Shown: positions 45,406 through 55,247, counted from the stretch's first letter. The stretch: DNA of 64,000 bases from Planctomycetota bacterium (GCA_029260795.1 JAJDCO010000040.1:1-64000); one strand, 5' to 3'. Notes: generated from the sequence alone by a model not told the origin. Made by a program: numbers and translations.

Positions 45406-47016
45406 TCAGAGCTTCCGAACACCGGGAGGGCTACTGGGTCGCGGTAGTGGCAGATCCGAGAATGGTGGAGCGAGGTTGCGGACTCGCTGTCCTTCTTTCC
45501 ATCGCAAGCTCTCCACCAAGAACGAGGTCACGAGCGCGATCAGAAGCGCAAGGACCCCGGTGACCGCGAGGAGAATCGTGCGCTTGGGCTTGCTCGGCTT
45601 GTCGGCCAGCGTCGGCTTCTCGATGACGGTGACACCCGTCTCCTTCGAGTCGTCGGCTTGACCCGCCAGGTTGGCCCTCTGGAGTGGCTTGAACAGACGC
45701 TCGTAGTCGTCGCGCCGCTCGTCCCGCGCCCGGATCAGCTGCTGGAAAGGGGTTACCAGGCCGCGGAGCTGCTCGTGGAACTCGACTTGAGCCGTGAGCT
45801 GCTCATCGATCTGCTCGAGCTGCGTATCCGCAGCCGCGACTTCGGCCTGCAGCTTCGCGACTACGATGCGCAGATCGTGGAATGCCACGTCCGGCTCGGT
45901 GACGGTCTTGGGAAGCGTCTCGGGAAGCTCCTCGAGGTTGGCCTCGAGGCGCTCCTTGGCATCCTCCAGCCGCTTTCGCGCGTCGGCCGACAAGAGCTTG
46001 CCCTCGTCCGTCTGTCCGACCAGGAGCTTGAGCTCGAGCTGTCGGATGTTCTCTTCGATCTTGACACGCTGCTCGTTCGGCTCTTCGCTATCGTGCTCGA
46101 TGAATGGCCGCCAGCTCTGCAGGCGGCGTTCCAGGATCTCGAGCTGCTTGGCCAGGCTCGCCCGCGTGATCCGCTGCCCGGCATTTTGGCCTTCGAGGGC
46201 CGCGATTCGCGCACCGATCCGCTCGAGCTCGAGCTCCGGGCTGGCCAGTAGCTGATGCTCTCGTCCAAACTCCACAATCTCTCGCTCGGTCTCGTTGAGC
46301 TCCTCGGACTTCTTGCCTCGAAGCACGGCCAGCCAGTCCAAGCTGCTCACGCCCGTGGAGTACTCGGCGCGGATCTCCTGGTACTTCTCCAGCACCAAGC
46401 GGAGCATGAGCTGAGCGAGCTCGGGGCTGGGTGCGGCGTAGCTCAACCCGATCACGCTGCTGTTGCGACGCAGCTCGATCCAGAGACTGTCGCGCACATG
46501 CTGAATCACGTCCGCCTCTCGGGTCGGTACGGAGCTGCCGTCTGACGGAAAGCCGGGAAGACCCCACGAGCGCACGCGTGAGCCCAGTGTGTCGAGCACG
46601 GCACCGAACCCCTCGGATCGTCCGCTCGCCACCGTCCGGTCGAAGAGCTGCGCATGGGTCTCGGGTTCGAGTCGCGCCAGGATCCCGAGGATCACGTCGT
46701 CCGTCCGCATGGCCTCGATCTCGTTGTTCACCGTGATCTGGTAGAGGCGATCGGACGGAAACACGCCCAGCTCGTCGGTCGGATCGGAGCTTCCGATACG
46801 GACCAACACGGCGGCCCGGGACTCATAAGCGCGCGGAATGGCCGCGATGTAGGCAGTACCGATCGAGAGCACCGCAAAGAAGACGAGGAAGAAGACCAAG
46901 GGATGCCGCCCGATCAAGGCGAACGGGATCCAAAGAGCGGTCTCGCGGAGGCGTGGGGATTGCCACTCGCGAGGCGAATCCGGGGGGGGAGGCGGAATGG
47001 CGCCTGGAACGGACAT
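45406..47016 (-). CDS. Wzz-family chain-length determinant, no kinase domain
   Basis: This 536-residue inner-membrane protein has two helices, near residues 30-55 and 480-505, with a long periplasmic coiled-coil between. The first Wzz domain follows the first helix (AYESRAAVLVRIG). The second helix is preceded by PTLADKPSKPKR, the proline-rich Wzz motif. After helix 2 only about 35 residues remain (PLPRPSSPPGVRKL), so there is no BY-kinase domain or Walker A. It should set polysaccharide chain length and link the polymerase to export. The start is uncertain: ATG 47016 is taken, with a GTG 12 bases upstream as alternative and no clear ribosome site. A run of Pro codons lies near the N-terminus. 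Confidence 0.88.
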   Translation of the reverse strand: MSVPGAIPPPPPDSPREWQSPRLRETALWIPFALIGRHPLVFFLVFFAVLSIGTAYIAAIPRAYESRAAVLVRIGSSDPTDELGVFPSDRLYQITVNNEIEAMRTDDVILGILARLEPETHAQLFDRTVASGRSEGFGAVLDTLGSRVRSWGLPGFPSDGSSVPTREADVIQHVRDSLWIELRRNSSVIGLSYAAPSPELAQLMLRLVLEKYQEIRAEYSTGVSSLDWLAVLRGKKSEELNETEREIVEFGREHQLLASPELELERIGARIAALEGQNAGQRITRASLAKQLEILERRLQSWRPFIEHDSEEPNEQRVKIEENIRQLELKLLVGQTDEGKLLSADARKRLEDAKERLEANLEELPETLPKTVTEPDVAFHDLRIVVAKLQAEVAAADTQLEQIDEQLTAQVEFHEQLRGLVTPFQQLIRARDERRDDYERLFKPLQRANLAGQADDSKETGVTVIEKPTLADKPSKPKRTILLAVTGVLALLIALVTSFLVESLRWKEGQRVRNLAPPFSDLPLPRPSSPPGVRKL

Positions 47017-47103
47017 GGTGCACACCAAGGGGATGGAGGGAGGGATTTTGGGGGTCAGGCTCGAAGATCGTTGAAGTGTAGCAAACCCAAGGCGGGCTTG
47101 GAA

Positions 47104-48561
47104 TCACATCGCGCCGCGCCCCGAGAGGACCGCGGGAATCGTGAGAGTCAAAAGCTTCACATCGAGCCACAAGGACCACTGGTCGATGTACGCGAGATCC
47201 ATTTCCATCCATTGATCGAAAGGGATCTCGCTCCGGCCGCTCACCTGCCAGATGCACGTGAGTCCCGGCTTCATGGAGAGCCGGCGCCGCTGAGCGTAGC
47301 TGTACTGAGCCACCTCGCCCGGGACAGGAGGCCGAGGACCGACGAGGCTCATCTCGCCACGGAGCACGTTGAAGAGCTGGGGGAGCTCATCGAGGCTCGT
47401 TCGACGAAGCAGCTTTCCGACCCGCGTGAGGCGCGGGTCGTTCCGCATCTTGAAGACCGGCGGCTTGACCTCGTTCATGTTCATGAGCTCGGCGAGCTGA
47501 GCCTCCGCGTCGGGACGCATCGACCGGAACTTGAACGCGATGAAGGGCCGGTTGTGCACTCCCGATCGAACCTGCCGGAAGAACACGGGACCCGGGCTCG
47601 TGAGCTTCACCAACAAGGCGATCACGACAATGATCGGCGAGAGCAGAAAGACCGCAGTGCCCGCGAGGAACAAGTCCAGCAGTCGCTTGAACACTCGAGA
47701 CGTCAGGCGGGCCGGAACGCGGTCCAAGTCGACTCGAAACCGGCTCGTGTCCGAGTCTCCCGAGGTTTGACGCGAGTAGATCTCCTCGGCGTCGTGGGCA
47801 AAGAACTCGCCGGGGAGCAAGACCGGGACGTCCCGCTCGCGGCAAACCCGCAGCGTACGCTCGATGGACTCTCGCTGGCTTTGGATCGGAAGGGTCACCA
47901 GCACCTCACCGACCCGATACTCCGACAGAACCGAAGGGAGAGCATCCACCCCCCCCAGCCGCGGCACCTCGTCGAGATCCGGATTCCGGGGGCGCTCGGC
48001 CCCATCGTCGTCGAGGTATCCGATCGGTAGAGTGAGGGCATCCCCGGCGTCGAGCCAGCGTCGGAGCATCGTGTGGCTCCGCCAGTTGTTGCCGAGAACG
48101 AGCACGCGGCGTCGACGACCATCGCGTCGTCGCGCGGTGACCCAGCCGAGCTGGAGCAGAGAACCGACGAACAGCAAAGCGCCCAGGACCGTCAGCCCGA
48201 CCCACAATGCGCTCGTACTCCCCAAGGTCGCCAAGAGCTGGCTTCCGATCACCAAACCGGCGCCCGAGCTACCGAGCACGGCCGCCCGGCGCGCAGGACG
48301 CCGACTGACGGCGAACAGATCGTCCTCGCGCTCCGGTCGGGGCTCGAATCGCGGGGGCGAGGGTCTCTCGAGAACAGGCAGAATCGTCCGCATGTCTTGA
48401 CGGGCTTTCCCTTCCCGGGACGGAGGCTCGGATGACATCGACTCTCGCCGAAGCGGCGGAGCAGCATCGGTTCGTGATCGAGGGAGCGGCAGACGCGCCG
48501 AGTCCGAACGCGCAGAATGCGAGCTATCGGATCGCGAGGGCTGGGAGGTTTCGAATGACAT
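47104..48561 (-). CDS. Polyprenyl phosphate phosphoglycosyltransferase (WbaP/WcaJ-like)
   Basis: This 485-residue enzyme should start repeat-unit synthesis by moving a sugar phosphate onto undecaprenyl phosphate. A low-complexity basic/Ser-rich N-terminus (about 1-90) precedes only two predicted helices (about 95-145), fewer than the usual four or five. A CoA-binding-like Rossmann domain follows ([18 protein letters not shown]...). The catalytic part has the reentrant helix [30 protein letters not shown] and [24 protein letters not shown], all conserved. It is the first gene of the leftward polysaccharide unit, 87 bases from wzz. The start is taken at ATG 48561 without a good ribosome site, so the N-terminus may be shorter. 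Confidence 0.9.
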   Translation of the reverse strand: MSFETSQPSRSDSSHSARSDSARLPLPRSRTDAAPPLRRESMSSEPPSREGKARQDMRTILPVLERPSPPRFEPRPEREDDLFAVSRRPARRAAVLGSSGAGLVIGSQLLATLGSTSALWVGLTVLGALLFVGSLLQLGWVTARRRDGRRRRVLVLGNNWRSHTMLRRWLDAGDALTLPIGYLDDDGAERPRNPDLDEVPRLGGVDALPSVLSEYRVGEVLVTLPIQSQRESIERTLRVCRERDVPVLLPGEFFAHDAEEIYSRQTSGDSDTSRFRVDLDRVPARLTSRVFKRLLDLFLAGTAVFLLSPIIVVIALLVKLTSPGPVFFRQVRSGVHNRPFIAFKFRSMRPDAEAQLAELMNMNEVKPPVFKMRNDPRLTRVGKLLRRTSLDELPQLFNVLRGEMSLVGPRPPVPGEVAQYSYAQRRRLSMKPGLTCIWQVSGRSEIPFDQWMEMDLAYIDQWSLWLDVKLLTLTIPAVLSGRGAM

Positions 48562-48965
48562 CGTAGGGAAGGCCCAGGAATCAGGGGGAGAGGGCAACTG
48601 ATCGAGCACCGGATCCTGCGACCGATCCGGGATCGAGCCAACCGAAACACCCCTCGAAAGGGAGCGCCGGCTGATACAAGTTGTCTGAGACGAAAAAGGC
48701 TAGGAAGGGTTGGGGCGTGGACCGTTGAACGGTCGAGAGGAAGACGATCGAGGTCGAGGCGAGGTCGAAGCGCAGGCGCAGACCGAAATGGAGTGCCGCG
48801 CCCGAAGTCTTCCCCTACTTCTCGTACTCGATGCAAAGCCTAACAGAGCACTACCCCGAGCTTCAAATGAAAAAAAGGAACATGCCCCGGGGTCGTCTCT
48901 CCCCGCCCCGAGGCTCGCTTTGTAGCGTTAGCCACTTATCTGTAATCCCTTATGGCTCAACATCC
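48562..48965. other. Intergenic region upstream of the polysaccharide unit
   Basis: This 404-base region should hold the main leftward promoter for the phosphoglycosyltransferase gene and the terminator of the gene to its right. A weak T-rich stretch (CCTTTTTCGTCTC on the minus strand, near 48692-48704) is a possible promoter part, but I cannot place -35/-10 boxes with confidence. No ORF in it is convincing. Confidence 0.5.
48868..48914 (-). terminator. Rho-independent terminator
   Basis: On the minus strand a 9-bp stem (48906-48914 with 48884-48892, one G-T wobble) is followed by a short spacer and TTTTTTT. It lies about 50 bases after the stop of the secreted protein gene and separates it from the polysaccharide unit. 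Confidence 0.8.
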
Positions 48966-51320
48966 TCAGCGGACCGTGCAGCCGTTCACCGGGTCTCCCT
49001 CGATCGTCCGGCCGTTCCAGAGCACCTTGAGCCAGGTCGCTTCGATGTCGCTCAGCGACACCTTTCGTCCATGTCCGTTCGCCATCAGATACCGGGGTGA
49101 TCGGACGTAGTCGACTCGGCCCCCAGAGACGGTCGCCGAGTACGCCAGGAAGACCGGAGCTCCGACACCTTCGATCCAAGCGACATAGCCGAAGCGCGGC
49201 AGGGTGAAGCGACCTTGGTCCGGGCCGAAGCCGGTTCCCGTGTCGATCGTCCAGGGCTTCTCGTCGAAGTTCAATCGCAGATGGAGCCCGTTGGTGTACT
49301 CGAGCGCCAGCTGCGAGCGATGCAGGTCCAGTCCGCGTTCGATCGCGACTTCGATGGTGACCCGCTCGTCCCGGGCAGCGTCTCGGTACTGGATCGTAGG
49401 CGCCGGTTGCGTGTAGAGCTGCTGGAGCTGCTCGAGGGCATAAAACTCGTTGACTACGTGGTAGGTCCACCAGTTCAGAGGTGTCTCGACGGTATCGAAC
49501 TCCACGCCCGAGGCGAAGAGCTGCCCCACGTGCCCGAAGGCGACCGTGAACGCACGCACCTCATGGAAGTCGAATCGGCTCTTGGGCATCGGCACCCAAG
49601 GCGATCCACCGTAGAATCGATTCAGGTACCCGACGCCGTGATGCGCCGCGTAGTGCGAGACCACGACCTGCTCGAAGTCCGGCACGATCAGTGACTGGTT
49701 TCCGTTCGGAAACTCACGCTCGTAGCCATCGACGTAGCCCGAGAAATCGAAGACGTCGCTGACGGCGATGCCTTCAGTGAAGACGGGCCCATCCACGATC
49801 TCCCGCACGCGCAGGAGCGTCTCTTTCGTCTCCCGGATCGAGTCACGCAGCGTCTGCGAGCCCGGGGCCGCCGCTTCTCGGGTCGTTTCCCGCCACGGGA
49901 TCTGCTTGCCCCACGCGTCGTAGTAGAAGGCGTTCAGCGAGGGATACGTGCGCTTGATCTTCCAGAGCTCACTCCGGTCGAGTGCCGACTCGTCCTTCAA
50001 GAAGCTCTTCTGCGCGTCGGGTCGAATCAGATAGAAGGTCTCGCCCTTCGACGTGGTCTCGCTCTTCAGCTTGCCATTCGAGTCCCGGGCGAGTGGGCCC
50101 GTCGCAAAGTACGGGCTCTTCGCGGACATGTGGATCAGGTTGCCGCCCAGTCCCATGCGATCGCCACGTGCCGTGACGCTGTCCACGAAGGCCTGAAGCG
50201 ACGCCACCGAGCCGGGATCATTCGTCGGGTAGCAGGTGAACGGATCCGGTCCGTCGAGGCACAGCTTCGGGTAATCGAGGCTGGTGGTGCGATTCCAAGA
50301 CGCCTCGTAGAGCAACGTCAAGCCCGAGACGCCAAACTCGGCCAGTCGCCCCATGAACGTTCGTCCGGCCTCGAAGGCATCGTTCGAGCCCAGGTCATTT
50401 CGAAAGTGATTGTGGAGATAGTTGAAGAGCGTCCAGGTGTCGGCGTTCAGCCGCGTCTTGAGCTCGTCGGTGTAAGGCGAAAACGGCACTCGGTAGATCG
50501 GGAACGTCTGGTAGACGTGCCGAGACGAGACGACGTAGAGCACCTCGTGCGCCGGGTCCGTGATGGACCCGTCGTCGAGCGGCTCGATCTCCGAGGAGAT
50601 GTACGCCAGGATCTCGTCGGCCGCGCCGACCTTGGGCACTTGATGGAAGAGCTTCGAAGAGGCCGACTGAGTCGGGTCGACGTAGCGCGAGAAGAAGAAG
50701 CGCTCAGCCGAATCGCCGACTCGACCATGCAAGGTCGGAAAGTGCTGAAGGAACGGAATCGCGAGAATGCCCGGTGAGCGAAGCCCATCCGCCGGTCCCA
50801 CGAAGACGCCAGCATAGTTGTTCCGCGCGATGCGGCGATCGGAAAGCGACTCGAACGTCACGATCAACGCGATACCGCGAACCTCGATCGTCGTCCTCCG
50901 GCTCGTCGTGATGCCGTCGACGCGATCGGTGTAGGTCAGAATCAAGGACTTGGGAGCCAAGCTCCAATCGAAGCCGGGTTGCCCGTCCGGGTTCGCGGCC
51001 GCCAAGCTGTGAGGCGAAAGCAGCCGACCGTCGGAAGCTCGATAGCGCAGACCGGTAGAGCTGACGGGTCGGGATCCGAATCGCTCGTCTGCGATCTCCA
51101 AGACTCCCCGACTGGTGGCCCAGCTGTCGATGTCGACCGAGAAGAGAGTCTGTCCTTCGAACGAGAACTCGACTCGCCGCGTGGTCGGTTCGAGTCGAAC
51201 CTCGTTGCGGCCCGGTCGATAGCTACCGACCGGCTCGAGCACCTCGCTCTCGATCCCTCCCGTCCCCGTATCCCCAGCGAACATCATCAATCCGAGCAGC
51301 GTCGCCGCAAGACCCGCCAT
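48966..51320 (-). CDS. Large secreted protein of unrecognised family, possible barrel glycosidase (copy 2)
   Basis: This 784-residue protein starts at ATG 51320 (GGAGGAG upstream) with a hydrophobic leader. It is a full-length paralog of the protein at 21512-23914. The motifs ARNNYAG, EIEPLDDGSITDPA, YYDAWGK, GPVFTEG, PDFEQ and AAHHGVGYLNRFYGG are all kept. The conserved Asp in DAWGK and Glu in F(A/T)EG are candidate catalytic residues of a (beta/alpha)8 hydrolase, by pattern only. I cannot name a family. It is followed by a good terminator and lies just right of the polysaccharide locus; the first copy lies just left. A role in trimming or degrading the polysaccharide is a guess from that position. 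Confidence 0.6.
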   Translation of the reverse strand: MAGLAATLLGLMMFAGDTGTGGIESEVLEPVGSYRPGRNEVRLEPTTRRVEFSFEGQTLFSVDIDSWATSRGVLEIADERFGSRPVSSTGLRYRASDGRLLSPHSLAAANPDGQPGFDWSLAPKSLILTYTDRVDGITTSRRTTIEVRGIALIVTFESLSDRRIARNNYAGVFVGPADGLRSPGILAIPFLQHFPTLHGRVGDSAERFFFSRYVDPTQSASSKLFHQVPKVGAADEILAYISSEIEPLDDGSITDPAHEVLYVVSSRHVYQTFPIYRVPFSPYTDELKTRLNADTWTLFNYLHNHFRNDLGSNDAFEAGRTFMGRLAEFGVSGLTLLYEASWNRTTSLDYPKLCLDGPDPFTCYPTNDPGSVASLQAFVDSVTARGDRMGLGGNLIHMSAKSPYFATGPLARDSNGKLKSETTSKGETFYLIRPDAQKSFLKDESALDRSELWKIKRTYPSLNAFYYDAWGKQIPWRETTREAAAPGSQTLRDSIRETKETLLRVREIVDGPVFTEGIAVSDVFDFSGYVDGYEREFPNGNQSLIVPDFEQVVVSHYAAHHGVGYLNRFYGGSPWVPMPKSRFDFHEVRAFTVAFGHVGQLFASGVEFDTVETPLNWWTYHVVNEFYALEQLQQLYTQPAPTIQYRDAARDERVTIEVAIERGLDLHRSQLALEYTNGLHLRLNFDEKPWTIDTGTGFGPDQGRFTLPRFGYVAWIEGVGAPVFLAYSATVSGGRVDYVRSPRYLMANGHGRKVSLSDIEATWLKVLWNGRTIEGDPVNGCTVR

Positions 51321-51746
51321 ACTGAGTTGCTCCTCCTTCCTTAGGAACTGGTCGACGAAAACGAGTGTTCGCTCGCGTCCTGTCCGCCGCTCTTGGCGAG
51401 CGGGACTCGACCGGCTTTAGTTGACTGTTCTCGAGATGAAGTTCGGCCTTCGAGAAAGACTTCCCAACCGGCCCCATTTTGCCCAAGGCATGGGCATTCC
51501 GAGGCGCTTGGTGGGTGGACCCCAACTAAACCGTTGACAGTCAAAGGCGCAAGCGAGAAGTTGGTGCTTTCCGGCCACCTCTCTCCGGTTCTCCTATCTC
51601 GAAACCCGAATCTGCCTTCCGGGCTCCCAGAATGGGCCTCGTCGCTTTTACGTGGTTGCGGCGATGCTGCCCTTTCTTGAAGCCCGGTCGTTGTTTCCGG
51701 CGTTGCTGGTCTCGATCCCCGCTTGCTCCAGACAGAGCCCGTCGAC
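51321..51746. other. Divergent intergenic region
   Basis: This 426-base region holds starts of divergent genes. TTTAGTTG at 51416-51423 and CAACTAAA at 51523-51530 are inverted copies, and each is next to a GACTGT/ACAGTC element. A TTGACA (51534-51539) is a candidate -35 box but no matching -10 is seen. Several short frames cross it without support. Confidence 0.45.
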
Positions 51747-53132
51747 ATGGCGATCACCGCCGTACACCCCTCCGAGTTCACGCGGCCTCGCTCACGCTGG
51801 GTGCAGCGCTCGTTGATTCTCACTCTGGGCGTCGGGGTACTGACCTTTTGGCTCTCGGCGCAGACCCGGCGCGATGGGCTCGTCGGGGGAGACGGGTTGG
51901 CATACTTCCTCTATGCCCGCTCGATGGTGGTCGACCTGGACACCAACCTGCTCAACGACATCGAAGCGATCAATCGCCGATTTCCGGCGTCGTCCTCGGT
52001 CGTTTGGGCCGTCAACGACCTGGTTCGCATCGACCCGATCCACGAGACCGCGGAGCTGCCTTGGCCCATCGGAGCCGGATTGCTCCATGCCCCCTTCTAT
52101 TTGGTCGGGTTCCTGGCGGAGTGCCTGCGAGCGAGCTTCACCGGCACGACACCCGACACTTACGGTTGGATACCTCAGGTCTTCTTCTGCCTCGGCTCGC
52201 TCGTCTACGGTTGGCTCGGCTTCCTCTTGACCTCGCGCCTCGTCTCTCGTTGCGTGCCGGGCCCGACGGCCTGGATCGCTTCGGCTGCGGTGTTCCTCGC
52301 GACACCGGCGATGTTCTACGTATTCTTCCACCCGTCGATGTCTCACGCAGCCTCCTTTGCCTTGACGGCCGGGCTGATGACGATCTGGTGGCCCGCATGG
52401 CACGATCGGGCTCAACGCCCTTTCTTGCTGGGCACGCTCCTCGGGATGCTCGCGATCGTTCGCTACCAAAACGCTTTGCTCGGCCTCTTGCTCGTGGCAG
52501 TGACGTTGCGCGAGCTCCGGAGGGCAGGCTGGCGTTCTGCGGCTCGGTTCGCCGCAATCGGCTTGCTCGGGTGCGCCCTCCCGCTCGGGCTCGAGGCTTG
52601 GCACCTGCAAGCGTTCGGAGCCACTCCGGAAGCGACCGCCGTCGTCGAGAACGGTATCGTGCGCACTGGTTTTCAGAGCCTGGACCTGAGCTCGCCACAT
52701 TGGCTCTCGACGCTCACCTCCGCCCGCCATGGAGCCTTCTACTGGAGCCCGCTCCTGCTCATCGCGACCCTCGGATTGGCGTGGTCCGCTCGACGAACCG
52801 GTTGGGCCCGCCTCGCCCTCGCCATTCTCGCGGCCAATGTCTTCCTCATTGGCTCGATCGAGCAATGGTGGGGTGGATCCTCATTCGGGATGCGATACTT
52901 GGTCGAGTGCACGCCTTTCTTTGCCCTGGGATTAGCGGTGCTGTTGCCCAAAGCCTCCCTCGGCGTGGCCTGGCGAACCTGGGCTCCGGTCCTGGTCGTC
53001 CCGGTGATCTGGAATGCCTGCCTCGCCCTGGCCTTTGGGCTCCGAACGATCGAGCACTCCGAGAGCGTCACCTTCGGGCAGATGTGGATCGGTATCGGAG
53101 AAGCCTTCCGCATCCTCTGCGGCGCTGCTTGA
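51747..53132 (+). CDS. Multi-TM GT-C-like membrane protein
   Basis: This 461-residue protein has about ten membrane helices and a first extracytoplasmic loop with VGGDGLAYFLYARS, similar to the acidic catalytic loop of GT-C transferases such as ArnT/PMT. It might transfer a sugar from a polyprenyl-phosphate donor. Exact family is not recognised. ATG 51747 is preferred over a TTG at 51723, but the ribosome site is weak. The downstream neighbour is convergent, 38 bases away. Links to the polysaccharide locus are only positional. Confidence 0.65.
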   Translation: MAITAVHPSEFTRPRSRWVQRSLILTLGVGVLTFWLSAQTRRDGLVGGDGLAYFLYARSMVVDLDTNLLNDIEAINRRFPASSSVVWAVNDLVRIDPIHETAELPWPIGAGLLHAPFYLVGFLAECLRASFTGTTPDTYGWIPQVFFCLGSLVYGWLGFLLTSRLVSRCVPGPTAWIASAAVFLATPAMFYVFFHPSMSHAASFALTAGLMTIWWPAWHDRAQRPFLLGTLLGMLAIVRYQNALLGLLLVAVTLRELRRAGWRSAARFAAIGLLGCALPLGLEAWHLQAFGATPEATAVVENGIVRTGFQSLDLSSPHWLSTLTSARHGAFYWSPLLLIATLGLAWSARRTGWARLALAILAANVFLIGSIEQWWGGSSFGMRYLVECTPFFALGLAVLLPKASLGVAWRTWAPVLVVPVIWNACLALAFGLRTIEHSESVTFGQMWIGIGEAFRILCGAA

Positions 53133-53170
53133 GCACCAGAGAAAGGCTCCTTGGACCTCTCGTTGGTGGA

Positions 53171-53989
53171 TCAGCTCGACGCCGACTCGGGCTTGCGGGC
53201 CGTGACGAACAGGTAGGGCCACAGGTTTCGCAGTCCCACCGCGCCCGTCACGCGTTCGTAGGCGTAGAAGGTCCAAAAGAGCGGATAGCAGGCGCTCCCG
53301 TAGCTGTAGTTGCCGAGCGATTGGATCTGAATGTCCACGAAGCCCAGGCGCTCGAGCAAGCGCCGAATCGAACCGGGCGCGCAGTGGTCATAGTAGGCGG
53401 GGAAGACCTGCTCGGCGGGTCGATCGTCGGAGTTCAGCTCGGCTAGTCGCTGCGCGACCCGATGCGGCAAGACGCGGTTGACCCAGAAGACTGGATGGAG
53501 CGCGTTCGGCAAGAGGTGGAAGACACGCCCCCCCGGACGCAGCACCTCGAAAGACGCTGCGTGGAATCGTTCCGCCCCCCGGATGTGCTCGAGAAACATC
53601 TGGGAGTAGACGACGGTGACGGACTCGGGTGGCAACTCGAGGCTACGCGTCGCGTCCGCCACGATCTTGCGGTCAACGTGAGGATTTCGGGCGATCTCAT
53701 CGGCGTCGGCGTCAAGGCCGTAGATCGCCAGGCCGGGCAGACGTCGTCGCAGCGCATCGAAGTGGCTCGAGCGACCGCAACCGACGTCGAGGACGACGTC
53801 GTCGGCCACAAGCGATTCGGTGACGCGCTCGCGGAAGTCGGCGAAGGGATCGGGAGGCGTGTGCTTAAAGCGAGACCGGCGGCGCGCGGCCCACTCGTGC
53901 TGCTGGCGGCGCAGCCGCCTCCAAAACCCGGCAGGACGTTCCGCGGTTTGAGAGAGCGAGCGGCTCGAGGAGGCTTCGCGACTCTTCAT
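53171..53989 (-). CDS. Class I SAM-dependent methyltransferase
   Basis: This 272-residue protein has the SAM motif VLDVGCGRSSHF near residue 65, an acidic strand end (IYGLDADADEI), and motif IV region VTVVYSQMFLEHI, followed by SFEVLRPGGRVFHLLPN. These fit methyltransferase domain 11/25 types. The C-terminal third (about 190-272) has aromatic and hydrophobic segments that may touch the membrane. The N-terminal 45 residues are basic and Arg-rich. Target is unknown; near glycan genes it could be a sugar or lipid modifier. The start at 53989 has no strong ribosome site. Confidence 0.85.
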   Translation of the reverse strand: MKSREASSSRSLSQTAERPAGFWRRLRRQQHEWAARRRSRFKHTPPDPFADFRERVTESLVADDVVLDVGCGRSSHFDALRRRLPGLAIYGLDADADEIARNPHVDRKIVADATRSLELPPESVTVVYSQMFLEHIRGAERFHAASFEVLRPGGRVFHLLPNALHPVFWVNRVLPHRVAQRLAELNSDDRPAEQVFPAYYDHCAPGSIRRLLERLGFVDIQIQSLGNYSYGSACYPLFWTFYAYERVTGAVGLRNLWPYLFVTARKPESASS

Positions 53990-54176
53990 GGGAATGCGAG
54001 GCTCCTGACTTCACCTGGAGCCCCTCCGGCCGAAGGGCGAGGCGACTCGAAAAACACGTGCGTCGGATCGCCTTCGCGAACTCGCTCCGCTCGACGATCT
54101 TAAGTCCCGATCGAGGTCGGGTCAAACGCCCAGGCGCGCCCAGTGTCGCTGTAGCGATAAAGGTGACGAACGGAGC

Positions 54177-55247
54177 CTAACGCTCGTCCAGGATCCGATG
54201 GACATCAGGGAGCGAGCGGAGTGCAGCCAGGATTGCTTCGGCAGCCAAGCGATAACCCGACGCCGAGTAGTGCTGGTCAGAATCACTGAAGAACTCGGAC
54301 CACCGCTCGCTCGGAATGGACTCGAAGTGCGGTTTCACATCGATCAACGGAATGCCCAGGCTCATTGCGGTGCGCCGCACGAAGCCGTGCCAGGGTGGAT
54401 CGGTGGTCCCGAGTTCGCTCTCGAGCGGGAGCCAGATCAAGACAAAGACTGAGCCCCGAGCAAGATGACGATCGCGCAGATCCTCGAGAATCGCCCGCGC
54501 CACGCGTTCGGCCTCGGGGAGTGAAAGCCGATGGCCGGAACTCGATGGATCACCGGGTAGCAGCCAGCGAAGCGCCCGGACGAGGCGCAGCTCTCCGAGA
54601 GAGTTACCCCAACGGCTGCCTGTGGAGATGACTTCTTGCGGCACAGGCACGTTCGTCACTTGCAAGCCATTTTCAATGACTCTGAGCAAGGGCTTTCCAT
54701 GACCGAGAAAGCGATCATCTCTCATTCTCTCGAAGTCGTATCCGATGAAGGCGAAGAGGTGCAGGAGGGGATCGACGCCCTCGAGCTCTTCAATCGCCCA
54801 CAAGTAGGCCTGCCCAACGCCGTACCCCCCCTGCCCAAGATTCACCGTCTCGAACCGCGGCTCAAGCTTCGAGAGGACGGCCGGCCAGCTCTCGAGATCG
54901 TCGACGCCGAAACCAAGCGTAAAGGAGTCTCCCGAGCACAGCACCCGCACGCTCTTTGAGGCCTGGCGGCCTTTCAAATGAGTGCGGAATCCTTCTCCGT
55001 CGACGGTCAATCCTCTCCCCGGTCCGTAGTGATCAGGATCCGCATACCTGGGCTCGTTCCTCCAACCGAGGGTCTGGTCGTAGCGGGTGTGGGAGCTTTC
55101 GGCGAGCTGTGGAGGGTCCCCCGAGCGGAAGAATCGATACGCGACGGTTATCGTGCTGGCGGCGCCTTCGAAGAGCAACAACATCAAGAACACCGCTACC
55201 GCCGAGAGTACGAGCTTCTTGGGCCAGCCGATATGACGTTCGGACAT
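54177..55247 (-). CDS. Membrane-anchored SGNH/GDSL-type hydrolase
   Basis: This 356-residue protein has one N-terminal helix (about 10-35) and a soluble domain outside. Block I GDSFTLG (Ser), block II NLGQGGYGVG (Gly), and block V SDQHYSASG (Asp-x-x-His) are clear; block III Asn is not obvious in the FIGYDFE stretch, which has Asp instead. Such proteins act as esterases or acyl-transfer partners on surface glycans. The next leftward gene is a methyltransferase 187 bases on. The upstream methyltransferase gene is 86 bases away in the same direction. Substrate is unknown. Confidence 0.8.
   Translation of the reverse strand: MSERHIGWPKKLVLSAVAVFLMLLLFEGAASTITVAYRFFRSGDPPQLAESSHTRYDQTLGWRNEPRYADPDHYGPGRGLTVDGEGFRTHLKGRQASKSVRVLCSGDSFTLGFGVDDLESWPAVLSKLEPRFETVNLGQGGYGVGQAYLWAIEELEGVDPLLHLFAFIGYDFERMRDDRFLGHGKPLLRVIENGLQVTNVPVPQEVISTGSRWGNSLGELRLVRALRWLLPGDPSSSGHRLSLPEAERVARAILEDLRDRHLARGSVFVLIWLPLESELGTTDPPWHGFVRRTAMSLGIPLIDVKPHFESIPSERWSEFFSDSDQHYSASGYRLAAEAILAALRSLPDVHRILDER

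Noticed and set aside
46982..46989. G8 tract (C8 on the coding strand) near the start of the wzz-like gene as phase-variation site
   Set aside because: With about 32% G in this DNA, several 8-base G or C runs are expected in 64 kb by chance; a similar C8 occurs at 47949-47956 in the phosphoglycosyltransferase gene and 7-base runs are common.
51723..51746. TTG start for the GT-C-like protein
   Set aside because: No better ribosome site than the ATG at 51747 and no added domain.
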